Assembly: GCA_050249455.1 (NCBI GenBank)
Contig: JBFWQM010000288.1
Coordinates: forward strand, 1 to 6,047
Direction of reading: 5' to 3'
Length of the DNA: 6,047 nucleotides
From: JBFWQM01 sp050249455
GTDB lineage: Bacteria; Pseudomonadota; Alphaproteobacteria; MPNO01; VGEU01
The translations under genes and the position numbers were made by a program. The notes beneath the pieces were generated by a model, which had not been told where the DNA came from, did not search any database, and saw only the letters and a list, made by a program, of their open reading frames with translations. Shown here in pieces: positions 5,884 through 6,047 of the stretch (position 1 is the stretch's first letter; each line of letters starts with the position of its first letter).

Positions 5884-5907
5884 GTGAGAATGGAGGGCTA
5901 TTCTTCG

Positions 5908-6047
5908 ATGTCGAACCCCCTGAACGGCGCCGACATGGCGTCGCTGTCCGCTTTGCCCGCCCGACAGCGGCTGGCCAGCCGCCTGCTGGCCTGCACCGCC
6001 GTCGGCCTCGCGGGCGCAGCGATCTCTGCATCCGCCGCCGCGCAAAC
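5908..6047 (+). CDS. N-terminus of an exported protein, cut by window edge
   Basis: 46 codons are visible. After a polar start (MSNPLNGADMASLSALPARQ), residues 21-45 form a signal peptide with a basic region (RQRLASR), a hydrophobic core (LLACTAVGLAGAAI) and a likely Ala-Ala-Ala cleavage site before Q46. GGAGGG (5892-5897) lies 10 nt before ATG 5908. An in-frame ATG at 5890 and a GTG at 5884 exist but have poorer SDs, and the GGAGGG would lie inside the gene. A long N-region before the hydrophobic core is common in TonB-dependent receptors, and the gene diverges from an iron-uptake operon, so another receptor or periplasmic iron protein is a guess only. Function cannot be read from this fragment. 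Confidence 0.72.
   Translation, partial: MSNPLNGADMASLSALPARQRLASRLLACTAVGLAGAAISASAAAQ

Larger units (their letters stand above)
5414..5907. other. Divergent intergenic control region (about 490 bp)
   Basis: No convincing gene. From the receptor side it holds a leader of roughly 235 nt (5414 to about 5648), the receptor promoter with its overlapping palindrome (5655-5685), a plain GC-rich stretch (about 5690-5835) where I see only short repeats such as gccagccagcc, and the control region of the plus-strand gene (5861-5907). Several frames are open across it in both directions, but their translations are Arg/Pro/Ala-rich and lack SD sequences or family resemblance. Confidence 0.7.

Noticed and set aside
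5983..5994. LLAC in the divergent protein as a lipoprotein lipobox
   Set aside because: The hydrophobic core lies after the cysteine rather than before it, so it reads as an ordinary signal peptide.
5414..6031. N-terminal extension of the receptor frame by about 206 residues
   Set aside because: It precedes a clear signal peptide and SD, crosses the promoter and operator-like sites, and overlaps the divergent gene; the translation is not protein-like.

Overview
The window looks like the chromosome of a very GC-rich Gram-negative bacterium, most likely an alphaproteobacterium (Rhodospirillales/Azospirillum-like). This is inferred from base composition, codon choice, the long ExbB type and the gene order; no marker gene fixes the taxon. 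Almost everything here belongs to one outer-membrane iron-siderophore uptake system on the minus strand.

Layout, in the direction of transcription (right to left): a 721-aa TonB-dependent siderophore receptor of the Fiu/PiuA class (5413-3248); a strong GC hairpin; a PiuC/YbiX-type Fe(II)/2-oxoglutarate dioxygenase (3174-2494); a 139-aa exported protein of unknown function with four cysteines (2497-2078), overlapping the dioxygenase gene by ATGA; a 128-bp gap with a hairpin and a strong Fur-box-like palindrome; then exbB (1949-1059), exbD (1054-632) and tonB (635 to beyond base 1), which is cut by the left edge. exbB and exbD are 4 bp apart, and exbD and tonB overlap by ATGA.

How the genes work together: ExbB-ExbD use the proton motive force to energise TonB, TonB opens the receptor, and the receptor imports a ferric (probably catecholate-type) siderophore. 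PiuC-family enzymes travel with such receptors, and the small exported protein probably acts in the periplasm of the same pathway. Two transcription units are likely: receptor-piuC-orf139, from a promoter at about 5684-5655 that is overlaid by a palindrome, and exbB-exbD-tonB, from a promoter at the Fur-box-like site at 1974-2002.

At the right edge a divergent plus-strand gene begins (5908). Only an N-terminal export signal is visible. It has its own strong SD and an 8-bp-arm palindrome just upstream. The intergenic region 5414-5907 carries both control regions and a long receptor leader, but no convincing gene.

The most worthwhile novelty candidates are the four-cysteine exported protein embedded in the uptake operon, the three different operator-like palindromes, and the large hairpin between receptor and dioxygenase. 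I see no CRISPR array, tRNA, rRNA, insertion sequence or wholly new system.
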